This document shows positions 9,250-18,664 of a DNA stretch of 33,796 nt, piece after piece. Below the pieces are notes generated by a model. The model saw only the letters and a list, made by a program, of their open reading frames with translations. It ran no database searches and was not told the DNA's origin. This DNA is from Prevotella sp. Lineage in GTDB: Bacteria > Bacteroidota > Bacteroidia > Bacteroidales > Bacteroidaceae. The stretch covers positions 1 to 33,796 of the forward strand of contig JAFZSR010000122.1 in NCBI GenBank assembly GCA_017619275.1, written 5' to 3'. Positions within the stretch are counted from its first letter, which is position 1. Every line of letters starts with the position of its first letter. Both the position numbers and the translations under genes were made by a program.

Positions 9250-9308
9250 TTTTGTTTGGTTTAGGTGAATTGTAGAAGGCTTTATGTCAGTAGTCTCATT
9301 AGCCGATG

Positions 9309-9351
9309 CAAATTTACGGCAAAATAATCGAATACGCTGATACTTTTTTTG
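9309..9351 (-). promoter_or_regulatory. Promoter and candidate operator of the esterase/mannanase operon
   Basis: On the minus strand TAAATTTG (9316-9309) matches the Bacteroidota -7 element TAnnTTTG, about 60 bp upstream of the chosen ATG. No good -33 TTTG is present. Instead CAAAAAAAGTATCAGCGTAT (9351-9332) sits just upstream and shares AAAAAAGTATCAG with a site facing the other way at 9494-9510. This suggests an activator-dependent promoter. Confidence 0.55.
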
Positions 9352-9493
9352 CCAAGTCCGACACTTTCTCATAAAATGTAACGAGTCGTTTTTCGCAACA
9401 AAAAGCCCCTTATATGGTGCATTGTGACGCAAAAATTGTTTTTTTCTATTGATAACGGGTGTCTACTCTTTTTTGTTAAAATTGCATCAATGT

Positions 9494-9556
9494 CAAAAAA
9501 GTATCAGTATCGGTTAAATAAATGCTATTTTGGTTGCTTTATTTAAACTATCTTTG
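9494..9556 (+). promoter_or_regulatory. Promoter and candidate operator of susC
   Basis: TATCTTTG at 9549-9556 is a full match to the -7 element and TTTG at 9529-9532 can serve as -33. CAAAAAAGTATCAGTAT at 9494-9510 lies about 38 bp upstream of the -7 box and repeats, inverted, the motif of the divergent promoter. A 5' leader of about 90 nt follows before the susC ATG. The remaining DNA of the 9250-9653 gap is AT-rich, with nothing else I can name. Confidence 0.65.
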
Positions 9557-9653
9557 CACCGTCGAAACCTACTATTATTTTAAACGTGTGTGTGAACGCC
9601 CGAAAACAGTCAGAAATTCTGATAACTAAATAATTTAATCTAACAATTAAAGT

Positions 9654-12600
9654 ATGAATTTAAATTGCAGTAAAAGAACGATTCTTGCAGCAGTGTGCTC
9701 AGTGCTGATGCTGGGTGCTGCGCCGCAGGCGTTTGCTGCTGGAGGCAAGAGCCCTGTGCCCGTGCCTGTTGTGCAGCAAGCCAAGAAGATTACTGGTACG
9801 GTGTCTGATCAGTTCGGACCCGTCATCGGTGCTACGGTACGTGTGAAAGGTTCGTCGAACGGTGTCATCACCGACATGGACGGCAACTTCGCACTGGATG
9901 CAAAACCCGGCGAGACCATTGAGGTGTCGTATGTGGGCTACCTAACGAAAACCTTCACGGTGGGCTCTGCTGCCCGCTACGATGTGACCATCGAGGAAGA
10001 CCATCAGAACCTTCAGGAAGTAGTGGTCGTCGGTTATGGTACGATGAAAAAGAGCGACCTCGCCGGTGCTTCTGCATCGATGGACGAGAAAGCCATCAAG
10101 GGAACGAATATCACCAACATCGACCAGGCCTTCCTGGGTCGTGCAACGGGTGTAAACGCCGTGCAGACCTCTGGTGCTCCTGGTTCGGCATCGTCGGTTC
10201 GTGTGCGTGGTCAGGCCACCATCAATGCCAATGCTGAGCCTTTGTACGTTGTCGACGGTGTCATCTTCCAGGGCATGGGTGCCTCGGGTGCCAGCTTCGG
10301 TCTGGGTGATGCACTGGGTAACGGCTCCGTATCAACCATTTCCCCGCTGTCAACGCTGAACCCTTCCGACATCGTGTCGATGGAAATCCTGAAGGATGCC
10401 TCTGCCACCGCCATCTACGGTGCACAGGGTGCTAATGGTGTTGTGCTTATCACCACCAAGCGAGGTAAGGCAGGCGAGGCCAAGTTCACCTACGACGGCT
10501 CCATCTCCATCAACCGTCAGATGAAGCGTCTCGACATCATGAACCTGCGCGAGTTCGCTGAATACTATAACGACATGGTCAACCAGGGCGAGATCTCCAA
10601 GCCCGACGAGACCTATAGCGATCCTTCCATCCTCGGCAAGGGTACGAACTGGCAGGACGCCATCTTCCAGACGGCCCTGCAGCACCAGCATCAGGTAAGT
10701 GCTCAGGGCGGTACCGACAAGGTGCGCTACTACGTGTCGGGTAACTACATGAACCAGGAAGGTACCATTATCGGTTCTAACTTCAACCGTTTCAGCGTCC
10801 GCACGAACCTCGATGCCGACCTGAAGTCGTGGCTGAAGCTGGGTCTGAACGTCAGCTACACGCAGACTGCCGACGACCTGAAGCTCGCCGACTCCGACGA
10901 GGGTATCATCAACTACTCGCTCGTCACACCGCCCGACATCCAGATCTACGACGTCAACGGTGGCTACTCCCACGTGTCGAAGGAAGGCTACACCAGCCCC
11001 AACCCCATCGCACTGGCCATGATGGACGACATCCTGCTCGACCGTCAGAAGCTCACGGGTAGCGTCTTCGCCGACATCACACCCATCAAGCACATCACCT
11101 GGCACGCTGAGCTGGGCTACGACCTGAGCTGGTCGAAGGCCGAGACCTACGAGCCGAAGGTGAACCTGGGCACCTGGAACCGTGCTCAGAACTCCAGCCG
11201 TCTGCAGAAGAACTCCAGCACGTTCTGGGCTCTGAAGAACTACGTCACCTACAGCAACCAGTTTGGCAAGCACAACGTCACCGCCATGCTCGGACAGGAG
11301 GCGTGGGAGTCGAAGTGGGACTATGTGTCGGCCTTCAACACCGACCTGCCCAACGACGAGGTCCACAACCCGGCACTGGGTTCTGGCGACCCGAAGATCG
11401 GCGCCGGATTCGGTTCGAGTTCCATGGCTTCGTTCTTCACGCGTGAAACCTATAACTATGATGACCGCTACCTCGGCACCTACACCTATCGTTACGACGG
11501 CTCGTCGAACTTCGGTCCCAACAAGCGCTGGGCAGGCTTCCATTCGCTGGCTCTGGCTTGGCGTTTTTCCAACGAGGCATTCTTGAAGGCGTTCACCGAG
11601 GGCTGGCTCTCAAATGGAAAACTCCGTCTGGGTTGGGGTCAGACCGGTAACTCCGGCATCGGTGGCTACAAGTGGGGTTCGGCCATGTCGGTCATGGACA
11701 CCGGCCTCGGCGTGAGCTATCGTCCTGCCAACCTGAAGAACCTCGACATCAAGTGGGAGACGCAGGAGCAGTGGAACGTCGGTCTCGACCTCGGCTTCCT
11801 CAACGGCCGCATCGGACTTACCCTCGACTGGTATAAGAAGATGTCGAAGGACATGCTCATGCAGCTCACCCTTCCTTCCATCATGGGTACCAGCGGCAAC
11901 GGCTCGTCGGCACTGGCTGCTCCCTGGGGCAACTATGGCGACATCGAGAACACCGGTTTCGAAATCGCCCTGAACACCATTCCCGTTGAGACGAAGAACT
12001 TCTCGTGGCACAGCGACCTGCAGTTCTCGTTCAACAAGAACAAGCTGAAGAACCTCTCCGGTTCTACCGCCCTGCTCGGCATGGGTCAGTGGACCGATGT
12101 CGTGGCACGCTCGGTGCCCGGCGAGAGCCTCTACAACTTCTACGGCTACGAGGTGGTGGGCGTCTATCAGGACTTCGACGATATCCTGAACTCACCCGTC
12201 TACACCCTGCAGCAGAACAACCCCATTGAGTACGATGCCGACGGCAAGGCTCATTGGAGCACCGACCCGACAAAGTACAACCCCCGCAACACCACGTTCG
12301 TGGGCGACCTGAAGTATAAGGATGTGAATGGCGACGGTGTCATCAACGAACAGGACAAGACCAACATCGGTTCACCGTTCCCCAAGTTCACCTTCGGTTG
12401 GAACAACACCTTTACCTATAAGAACTTCGACCTGACCATCTTCATCAACGGTAACTACGGTAGCAAGATTGGTAACTACATGAAGATGAAGCTCAGCCAC
12501 ATGAATTCGCCGTGGAGCAACCAGCTCACCGCCATCAACTCCCGCACACGTCTGAAGCCCATCGACGGCGTCTATGCCGACTACTGGACCAGCGACATCA

Positions 12601-12941
12601 CCAATGTCATGACGACGGGTGTGAGCGACCTGCCCCGTGCCTCTATCAACGACCCGAACGACAACGACGCCTGGAGCTCGCGCTACATCGAGGACGGTTC
12701 CTACATCCGTCTGAAGAGTCTCACGCTGGGCTACACCTTCGACCAGAAACTTGTGAAGAAGTGGGGCCTCTCCAGCCTGCGCCTCACCTTCAACGCCACC
12801 AACCTGCTCACCATTACGGGCTACGATGGCTACGATCCTGAAATCGGTGCTTCGACGGCTTCGAACAACGTGTTCAACCTCGACAACGGCCGCTATCCGT
12901 CACCGACCTCTTTCACCTTTGGTCTGAATGTCTCGTTCTAA
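9654..12941 (+). CDS. SusC-like TonB-dependent outer-membrane transporter
   Basis: Outer-membrane importer of mannan oligosaccharides, 1095 residues, normal for SusC. A signal peptide ends near PQAFA (about residue 28). A carboxypeptidase-regulatory-like domain covers about residues 45-120 (ITGTVSDQFGPVIGA through DMDGNFAL). It is followed by the TonB-box region with LQEVVVVGYGTMKKSD and the plug with RVRGQATINANAEPLYVVDG. The rest is the beta-barrel, ending in an aromatic residue (FGLNVSF). It is the first gene of the plus-strand run, has its own promoter at 9549, and is followed after 53 bp by susD. Mannan specificity is inferred from the locus. Confidence 0.95.
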   Translation: MNLNCSKRTILAAVCSVLMLGAAPQAFAAGGKSPVPVPVVQQAKKITGTVSDQFGPVIGATVRVKGSSNGVITDMDGNFALDAKPGETIEVSYVGYLTKTFTVGSAARYDVTIEEDHQNLQEVVVVGYGTMKKSDLAGASASMDEKAIKGTNITNIDQAFLGRATGVNAVQTSGAPGSASSVRVRGQATINANAEPLYVVDGVIFQGMGASGASFGLGDALGNGSVSTISPLSTLNPSDIVSMEILKDASATAIYGAQGANGVVLITTKRGKAGEAKFTYDGSISINRQMKRLDIMNLREFAEYYNDMVNQGEISKPDETYSDPSILGKGTNWQDAIFQTALQHQHQVSAQGGTDKVRYYVSGNYMNQEGTIIGSNFNRFSVRTNLDADLKSWLKLGLNVSYTQTADDLKLADSDEGIINYSLVTPPDIQIYDVNGGYSHVSKEGYTSPNPIALAMMDDILLDRQKLTGSVFADITPIKHITWHAELGYDLSWSKAETYEPKVNLGTWNRAQNSSRLQKNSSTFWALKNYVTYSNQFGKHNVTAMLGQEAWESKWDYVSAFNTDLPNDEVHNPALGSGDPKIGAGFGSSSMASFFTRETYNYDDRYLGTYTYRYDGSSNFGPNKRWAGFHSLALAWRFSNEAFLKAFTEGWLSNGKLRLGWGQTGNSGIGGYKWGSAMSVMDTGLGVSYRPANLKNLDIKWETQEQWNVGLDLGFLNGRIGLTLDWYKKMSKDMLMQLTLPSIMGTSGNGSSALAAPWGNYGDIENTGFEIALNTIPVETKNFSWHSDLQFSFNKNKLKNLSGSTALLGMGQWTDVVARSVPGESLYNFYGYEVVGVYQDFDDILNSPVYTLQQNNPIEYDADGKAHWSTDPTKYNPRNTTFVGDLKYKDVNGDGVINEQDKTNIGSPFPKFTFGWNNTFTYKNFDLTIFINGNYGSKIGNYMKMKLSHMNSPWSNQLTAINSRTRLKPIDGVYADYWTSDITNVMTTGVSDLPRASINDPNDNDAWSSRYIEDGSYIRLKSLTLGYTFDQKLVKKWGLSSLRLTFNATNLLTITGYDGYDPEIGASTASNNVFNLDNGRYPSPTSFTFGLNVSF

Positions 12942-12994
12942 TGTCGATGAAAGATGAAGGAATAACGATGAAACATAAAAGAAAGGAAAGTAAT

Positions 12995-14734
12995 ATGAAT
13001 ATCAAGAATATTAAATATGTAGCAGCCGCCATGCTCCTCGCTGTGGGCATGACCTCGTGTGATGATTTTCTGGATCGCCCCGTCGAGGACAACTACAATA
13101 CGGAAAACTACTACACCGACGACGCATCGTGCGTGCGCGGCGTCAACTACCTGTACAACTCGCCCTGGTACGACTTCCAGCGCGGCTTCATCAAGATTGG
13201 TGAGGTGATGTCGGGTAATATGTACTGGGGATCCAGTCCCTACATGAACTTCTCGCTCAACGGCACCGACCAGGACCTGGTGAACATGTCCTACTCGCTG
13301 TGGGCAGAGATTGGCCATTCCAACACCGTCTACAACTCCATCAAGGGCTCTTCCTGCTCGGAGTCGGTGAAGAACCAGTGCATGGGCGAATGCCTCGCCT
13401 GGAAGGCCATGGCCTACTTCTACCTCGTCCGCACGTTCGGCGATGTGCCCATCGTGCACGACAACTCTGTGAACATTGCCGCCGGCGACTACAACGACCT
13501 GCACAAGGTGCAGAAGGCCGACGTCTATGAGTACATCCTCATGACACTGGAGAAGGCAATGGACCTGCTGCCTCATGAGAAGAGCACCACCGGCCGCATC
13601 GACTACTACTGCGCCAAGGGCCTCTATGCAAAGGTGCTGCTCACCGCTGCCGGCGTGACCGGTTCGCTCAACAACGACTACCTGCAGCGCGCATCGGCCG
13701 CTTCGCTCGACGTCATCCAGAACTCGGGCCGCCAGTTCATGGCCAACTACGAGGACATCTTCCGCGGCTCGAACAACGTCAGCGACGAGAGCCTCATCGC
13801 TTGGCGCTGGACCAATGGTGCACAGTGGACCTCGCAGAACACCCTGCAGAGCGACCTCATGCCCGAAGGCTTCGACGAGAACGGCGACTGCTGGGGTGGC
13901 TGGGGTGGCCCGTCGGCCGACCTGCAGGATGCCTTTGGCTACGACGTGACGGAGAATCCCTCGAAGCGCATCGATACCGACGTGCGCCGCAAGGCCACGA
14001 TGATGGGTGCCGGCGACGTCTACAGCTACTTCTGGCGCGACAAGGACCTCGGCAACGGCAAGACCGGCTTCGACATCCTGAAGTTCTACTACGACAAGTC
14101 GTACAACCCCGCTGCCACGGGTGAGTTCCAGGGCCCCTGCGGTGTGCAGAACGTGAAGCACGCCTATGGCGACAACTTCGACCACCAGGCCGAGATGAAT
14201 GCTTCGGCTGGTCGCATGGCCTACAACCTCGCTACACACATCCTGCGCCTCTCCGACGTCTATCTCGTACATGCCGAGGCTGAGGTGCTGCAGGGCAAGA
14301 CCACGAGCCGCACCGCACTCGATGCCTTCAATGCCGTGCGCGGACGCGCCATCTCGTCTGCCGTGCCCAAGACCACGCTCACCTTCGACGACATCTGGAA
14401 AGAGCGCCGTCTGGAGTTTGCCGGTGAGGGCGACCGCTGGTACGACTTCGTGCGCCGTGCCTACTACCAGCCCCAGCAGTGCATCAACGAGCTGAAGGCC
14501 CAGCGTCGCAATGCCATCTGGAACTGCGGCACTGCCTACAAGACTTGGTTCGAGTCGGGCTACGTGACATGGGACCCCTCTCAGATTCAGTACGACGAGG
14601 AGACACCTGCTCCCAACGTGACCGCCAACAGCTTCACGCTGCCTTATCCCACTGAGGACGTGGCCCTGAACCCCAACCTCGGTAGCAACGTAGAGCCCGA
14701 CCACGTCGACGTGCGTGCCACCTACAGCTACTAA
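12995..14734 (+). CDS. SusD/RagB-like surface glycan-binding lipoprotein
   Basis: SusD partner that lids the SusC barrel and captures oligosaccharides, 579 residues. The start at 12995 follows an AGGAAAG ribosome-binding stretch and opens a lipoprotein signal with Cys22 (VGMTSC). An in-frame upstream ATG overlapping the susC stop would give a poor signal peptide. The C-terminal region has the usual SusD elements LDAFNAVRGRA and WKERRLEFAGEGDRWYDF. TPR-type helices with DFLDRP near the mature N-terminus are also typical. The gene is tightly linked to susC. Confidence 0.95.
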   Translation: MNIKNIKYVAAAMLLAVGMTSCDDFLDRPVEDNYNTENYYTDDASCVRGVNYLYNSPWYDFQRGFIKIGEVMSGNMYWGSSPYMNFSLNGTDQDLVNMSYSLWAEIGHSNTVYNSIKGSSCSESVKNQCMGECLAWKAMAYFYLVRTFGDVPIVHDNSVNIAAGDYNDLHKVQKADVYEYILMTLEKAMDLLPHEKSTTGRIDYYCAKGLYAKVLLTAAGVTGSLNNDYLQRASAASLDVIQNSGRQFMANYEDIFRGSNNVSDESLIAWRWTNGAQWTSQNTLQSDLMPEGFDENGDCWGGWGGPSADLQDAFGYDVTENPSKRIDTDVRRKATMMGAGDVYSYFWRDKDLGNGKTGFDILKFYYDKSYNPAATGEFQGPCGVQNVKHAYGDNFDHQAEMNASAGRMAYNLATHILRLSDVYLVHAEAEVLQGKTTSRTALDAFNAVRGRAISSAVPKTTLTFDDIWKERRLEFAGEGDRWYDFVRRAYYQPQQCINELKAQRRNAIWNCGTAYKTWFESGYVTWDPSQIQYDEETPAPNVTANSFTLPYPTEDVALNPNLGSNVEPDHVDVRATYSY

Positions 14735-14815
14735 GCAAGGTAACAAAGTAGCAAAGTAACAAAGTAACTAGGAATCATAAACTAGAAACTAGGAACTTGA
14801 AACCAGAAACTATAA
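14735..14815. repeat. AAAGTAAC run and CTAGAAAC microrepeats
   Basis: Positions 14735-14769 repeat AACAAAGTA/AGCAAAGTA, the same family that is translated inside the esterase gene at 8174-8211. Positions 14770-14815 are short CTAGAAACT/CCAGAAACT units, which reappear at 19313-19378 just upstream of the second GH26 gene. Confidence 0.8.
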
Positions 14816-14832
14816 AACTCGTAAATTGTGAT

Positions 14833-16206
14833 ATGAAAACAAACAATATATTCAAAGGACTTTGCCTTGCACTCATCTGCGGCGCCTCGCTGGCCGTCAC
14901 GTCGTGCAAGGACGAGCCCGATGCCTACGAGATACAGGGTGGCAAGCCAACCATCAACTTCATCCGCCCCGTCAGCGTAGAAGCAAAGGACTCCATCATC
15001 ACCGCTGCCTCGATGCGCTCCACCGTGTGCGTCGTGGGTGAGAACCTGCGCAGCGTCACCGAGCTGTTCTTCAACGACCAGCCCGCCGTGCTCAACACGA
15101 GCTATATGACCGACCACACGCTCATCGTCACCGTGCCGAACGAGATTCCCGACCTGGTGACCGATAAGATCTACTTCGTCACCCAGAGCAAGGACACGGT
15201 GGCTTACGACTTCCATGTCATCATCCCGGCTCCCGTCGTCTCGTCGATGTCGAACGAATGGGCTGCCGCAGGCGAGGAGGTCACCATCGTCGGCGACTAC
15301 TTCCTCGACTACGAGGAGTTCCCGCTCACGGTCAACTTTGGCGACTATGTGCTGCCGCGCAGCGCCATCAAGAGCATCACGAAGAATCGCATCACGTTCG
15401 TCATGCCTGAGGGCGTGCCTCACGAGAAGGTAAGCGTGGAGTCCATCTATGGCGAGACGCAGGGCGCCTTCAAGTATATGGACAACCGTGGCATGCTCTT
15501 CGACTTCGACACACCTTGGAAGGACGGCGCACCCGTGCTGGGCAACCATGGCTGGCATGCCCGCACCATCACCAGCGACGGCACCTCGCTCTCGGGCAAC
15601 TACCTCATCCTCGGTGAGGCTGCCATGGGCGACGACGGTGGCTGGAACGATGGCAACTTCTCGTTCGAATACTGGGCAGGCAACTGGGGCGATCCAGAGA
15701 ACTATGCCGAATATCCGCGCATCAGCGACCTGGCCGACTTCAGCGACTTTGCCAACCTCAGCCTGAAGTTCGAAATGTGCATCCCCGCTGAGAACGCTTG
15801 GTCGGCAGCACCCATGCAGATCTACTTCGGCTCCGTGCAGCAAATCACCAATGGTGCCGCTGGCGTGAAGGACATCTATGGCAATACCCTCGGTGGTGCC
15901 AACAACACCTTCTTCCACGAGCAGGGCAAGCTCAACCGCGCTCTCTACATGCCTTGGAAGGACACCGACGACAAGCTCTACCACACCGATGGCAAGTGGA
16001 CGACGGTCACCATCCCCTTCAGCGATTTCGTGATGGACTACGATGGCAACAAGATCGACGTCTTCTTCACCAGCGTTGCCGACTTCGGTAGCTTCAACAT
16101 CTTCATCATCCGCGGTGGCTACGACGACAAGTCGGCCCTGCCCGTTGGTGTTGCCTGCAACCCGATCATCAAGATCGATAACATCCGTGTCGTACCAAAT
16201 AAGTAA
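14833..16206 (+). CDS. Surface glycan-binding lipoprotein with two IPT/TIG domains (SGBP-A)
   Basis: Predicted cell-surface glycan-binding protein of 457 residues. The start at 14833 opens a lipoprotein signal with Cys25 (LAVTSC). The frame also runs upstream to a TTG in microrepeats, which is rejected. Residues about 37-132 and 133-216 look like two IPT/TIG Ig-like domains used as spacers. Residues about 219-457 form a C-terminal beta-sandwich rich in Trp and Tyr (DFDTPWKDG, FSFEYWAGNWGDPENY, HTDGKWTTVTIPFSDF), as in SGBP-B type proteins that bind xyloglucan or mannan. It follows susD and would present mannan to SusCD. I cannot name binding residues with certainty. Confidence 0.85.
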   Translation: MKTNNIFKGLCLALICGASLAVTSCKDEPDAYEIQGGKPTINFIRPVSVEAKDSIITAASMRSTVCVVGENLRSVTELFFNDQPAVLNTSYMTDHTLIVTVPNEIPDLVTDKIYFVTQSKDTVAYDFHVIIPAPVVSSMSNEWAAAGEEVTIVGDYFLDYEEFPLTVNFGDYVLPRSAIKSITKNRITFVMPEGVPHEKVSVESIYGETQGAFKYMDNRGMLFDFDTPWKDGAPVLGNHGWHARTITSDGTSLSGNYLILGEAAMGDDGGWNDGNFSFEYWAGNWGDPENYAEYPRISDLADFSDFANLSLKFEMCIPAENAWSAAPMQIYFGSVQQITNGAAGVKDIYGNTLGGANNTFFHEQGKLNRALYMPWKDTDDKLYHTDGKWTTVTIPFSDFVMDYDGNKIDVFFTSVADFGSFNIFIIRGGYDDKSALPVGVACNPIIKIDNIRVVPNK

Positions 16207-16274
16207 TTCAACTTTTGCAAGAAAGGCATGAAGGGAATAAAAGTCCTGCAGCTGAAGGTAGAACACCCAGCGTA

Positions 16275-16403
16275 GTCCCCTCCTCCGGGGAGGAGGGGTG
16301 CGGGGTGGTAGCGGAACAAAAACGGTCACTACCTATTAAACAAATATGTCGAACATTGTTTTTTCTCTACCACCCCTGGCCCCTCCTTCCAAAAGGAGGG
16401 GAC
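16275..16403. repeat. Inverted pair of 37-bp GTCCCCTCC...GGTGGTAG elements
   Basis: Unit 16275-16311 begins GTCCCCTCCTCCGGGGAGGA and ends GGGGTGGTAG. An inverted copy lies at 16367-16403 (CTACCACCCC to GGAGGGGAC). The pair makes a 129-bp element with 37-bp terminal inverted repeats. Further copies are at 27125-27171 (between genes) and 28354-28390 (translated inside the retropepsin gene). Confidence 0.88.
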
Positions 16404-16431
16404 AACAGGCCGACAACCAGCCGTAGGGCAA

Positions 16432-16513
16432 CAAAGCATTCGTCCCTTTTCTCCCCTTTCACTCCCCTTTAAGCCCTTTAAGCCTTTGGGAAGTGGAGCT
16501 TGCGAAACTTCAG
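16432..16513. repeat. 82-bp repeat, inverted copy of 6527-6610
   Basis: This is the reverse complement of 6527-6610 with few differences. It ends 17 bp before the ATG of the second glycan-binding gene and creates an open extension of that frame (to 16486) which I do not accept as coding. Confidence 0.85.
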
Positions 16514-16530
16514 AAAAAAATAATAGCGAT

Positions 16531-18411
16531 ATGAAAAACTATAAGAATATATTCACATGGTTGGTGGTAGCCCTCGTCGGGCTATCGCTGACAGGGTGCA
16601 GCGAGGACGACCTCGACACCAATCCCTATGGCAAGTCGGGCGTCAACCTGGTGGGCTTTGGTCCGTCGCCCATCCTGCGCACCCATGAGATTCGCATCAC
16701 TGGTACGAACATGAACAAGGTGACGAAGGTCATCTTCCCCGGCGATGCCATCGTAGAGCGCTCTGGCTTCAACTCGTCAGATGCCGAGAACATCTATGTC
16801 AACGTGCCCGATGAGTCGGTGCCCGGACAGATTCGCCTCGTGGCAGGCAACGACACGGTCACTTCCGTTTCGAAGCTCACCTTCGAGGAGCCCATCGAGG
16901 TTACGTCGGTATCGCCCACAACGGGTCTGAATGCCGGCGATGAGATCACCATCAAGGGCGACTATGTCTACAACATCGCGGAAGTGGTGTTCGCCTGTGG
17001 CGTGACGGGTGCTCCCGTCCTCGCTGAGGACTTCACCTACATCTCGCGTCGCGAAATCCGCCTGCGCGTGCCCCTGGCTGCCGAGTCGGGTGTCATCACC
17101 ATGAACGACGGTGCCAGCTGGGAACTCGAGTGGAAGGAGCCGCTGCAGATTGTCTCGGCTTCCTATGCCAGCCTCTCGCCGGCAGCTGCCGATTTCGGCC
17201 AGCAAATCAAGATCAATGGTACGAACCTGCACACCGTGGAGACGGTGATGTTCCCAGGTGGTGTCACGGCCGAGTTCACCGTTTCTGCCGACAACCGCAC
17301 CATCACCACCACCGTGCCTGCCGAGTGTAAGTCGGGTCCCATCACGCTGTTGCTCTACTCGGGCACCGCACTGACCACCGATGAGTTCTCCGTGCCTACG
17401 GTCACCATCACCAGTGCCACACCCAACAACGACCTCGTTGCTGGCGATCAGGTGGTCCTTGCCGGTGAGAACTTCGACCGCGTGAAGGAAGTGCAACTGC
17501 CCGGCGTCGGCCCGATCACCGACTACACCATCTCTGGCAACACACTCACCTTCACCGTGCCCGAGGGCATGACCGATGGCGACGTCGTCCTGGTGCAGAA
17601 CGCCTACATCTCTGCCACCATCGCCATTGAGGTGCGCAAGCTCGCAGGTGTCATCTGGCAGGGCAAGGAGAACCTCTCCGGCTGGAGCAACTGGGGCGTC
17701 TTCAACTGGGATGGCGAGAAGTGGCTGAAGTTCCAGGAGGCCATCAACGGCCCGGGCCAGCTCACATTCCACTTCGTTGTCACCAACGACAACCCCGCCT
17801 TCAACCTCCGCATGGGCGACTGGTCGACACCGTTCTCCGATCTCTCACTGCCTTATGGCGACGATGGCAACATCCATCCTTCTAAGGACGACACCGACGT
17901 CATCATCAACCTCTCTGCCGAGGAGCGCGAGAAGATGTTCGCCGATGGCGGACTGGGCATGGTCATCTGGGGCGATGGCATCCAGCTGCAGTACATCAAG
18001 TTCCTCGAGGCTACCGACGAGGTCGATGTCGCTCCGTTTGCAAAGTGGGAGGACCAGAGTGCCAACATCACCTATCCCATCCACATCTCGTGGAGCGAGA
18101 ACACGGGTAAGATTCGCATCATGCGCACCGGTCTGCAGGAACTGAATCTGAAGGTAGGTGTGTCGAAGCTCATCTTCTACAAGGAGGTTGGCACCACCGG
18201 ACAGATACAGCTCAACGACTGCAACTGGAGCAACCCCCTCACCGATGCCGACCTCACCGACTGGGCAGGCGACAAGACGCAGGTGGAGACCGTCTTCACA
18301 CAGAAGATGATGGACTGCGTCACGGGCGCCACCTCCGATGGCTGGTCTGACACGGCCTTCATCATCCAGGGCGACGGCATGACCATCACGAAGATTGTTG
18401 TGCTCCCCTGA
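16531..18411 (+). CDS. Surface glycan-binding lipoprotein with four IPT/TIG domains and a C-terminal tandem (SGBP-B)
   Basis: Large surface lipoprotein of 626 residues. The ATG at 16531 opens the signal with Cys23 (LSLTGC). Four IPT/TIG domains follow at about residues 37-122, 123-206, 207-289 and 290-369, each with the alternating GxxI.I.G.N/Y pattern. The C-terminus has two related beta-sandwich modules of about 125 residues (371-497 and 504-626). Both contain a DW/NWS-P-xxDxxL segment and end in a GDG(I/M)xxxxIxxL strand. These are likely the carbohydrate-binding part. IPT domains would hold them away from the membrane. It follows SGBP-A after a repeat-filled gap of 324 bp. Family is inferred from composition and position; ligand not demonstrated. 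Confidence 0.82.
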   Translation: MKNYKNIFTWLVVALVGLSLTGCSEDDLDTNPYGKSGVNLVGFGPSPILRTHEIRITGTNMNKVTKVIFPGDAIVERSGFNSSDAENIYVNVPDESVPGQIRLVAGNDTVTSVSKLTFEEPIEVTSVSPTTGLNAGDEITIKGDYVYNIAEVVFACGVTGAPVLAEDFTYISRREIRLRVPLAAESGVITMNDGASWELEWKEPLQIVSASYASLSPAAADFGQQIKINGTNLHTVETVMFPGGVTAEFTVSADNRTITTTVPAECKSGPITLLLYSGTALTTDEFSVPTVTITSATPNNDLVAGDQVVLAGENFDRVKEVQLPGVGPITDYTISGNTLTFTVPEGMTDGDVVLVQNAYISATIAIEVRKLAGVIWQGKENLSGWSNWGVFNWDGEKWLKFQEAINGPGQLTFHFVVTNDNPAFNLRMGDWSTPFSDLSLPYGDDGNIHPSKDDTDVIINLSAEEREKMFADGGLGMVIWGDGIQLQYIKFLEATDEVDVAPFAKWEDQSANITYPIHISWSENTGKIRIMRTGLQELNLKVGVSKLIFYKEVGTTGQIQLNDCNWSNPLTDADLTDWAGDKTQVETVFTQKMMDCVTGATSDGWSDTAFIIQGDGMTITKIVVLP

Positions 18412-18467
18412 TGCGTAACCAGTGAGTAACTGAAGTTTCTGAAGTTAATGAAGTTAAAGAAGTTAAA

Positions 18468-18547
18468 GAAGTTAAAGGACAACGGTCCTGCTACTTGGAA
18501 TTTCTCTCAGAGGTTTCAACCAAAAGGGGGTATCGTCCTTTAACTTC
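18468..18547. repeat. GAAGTTAAAG repeats with inverted arms
   Basis: Repeated GAAGTTAAA units (18429-18480) end in GAAGTTAAAGGAC, which is matched in reverse by GTCCTTTAACTTC at 18535-18547. More CCTTTAACT units and a small CGGTC/GACCG hairpin follow to 18592. It looks like another local palindromic element; no coding content. Confidence 0.75.
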
Positions 18548-18612
18548 CCAAACGGTCGGAGACCGTAACTTCCTTTAACTCCTTTAACTCCCGAAACATA
18601 AAGTATCATTCT

Positions 18613-18644
18613 AAGGAGCGCTGCCCACGGTCGTGGCGCTCCTT
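18613..18644. promoter_or_regulatory. Hairpin upstream of the small lipoprotein gene
   Basis: AAGGAGCGC at 18613-18621 pairs perfectly with GCGCTCCTT at 18636-18644 around a 14-nt loop, 20 nt before the next ATG. There is no T-run after it, so it is not a typical terminator. It could be an RNA stabiliser or cover the translation start. Confidence 0.5.
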
Positions 18645-18664
18645 ACCTTCAACACTTCAGAACA

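Noticed and set aside
9250-9432. N-terminal extension of the esterase
   Set aside because: The extra 61 residues run through the promoter region, and the ATG at 9249 gives a proper signal peptide.
12938-14746. 602-residue open frame antisense to susD
   Set aside because: It mirrors the codon pattern of susD in GC-rich DNA and has no family motifs; susD on the plus strand is unmistakable. The same holds for long antisense frames under susC (10350-11543), the helicase (21753-23402, 24510-25829) and DUF2723 (29787-31331).
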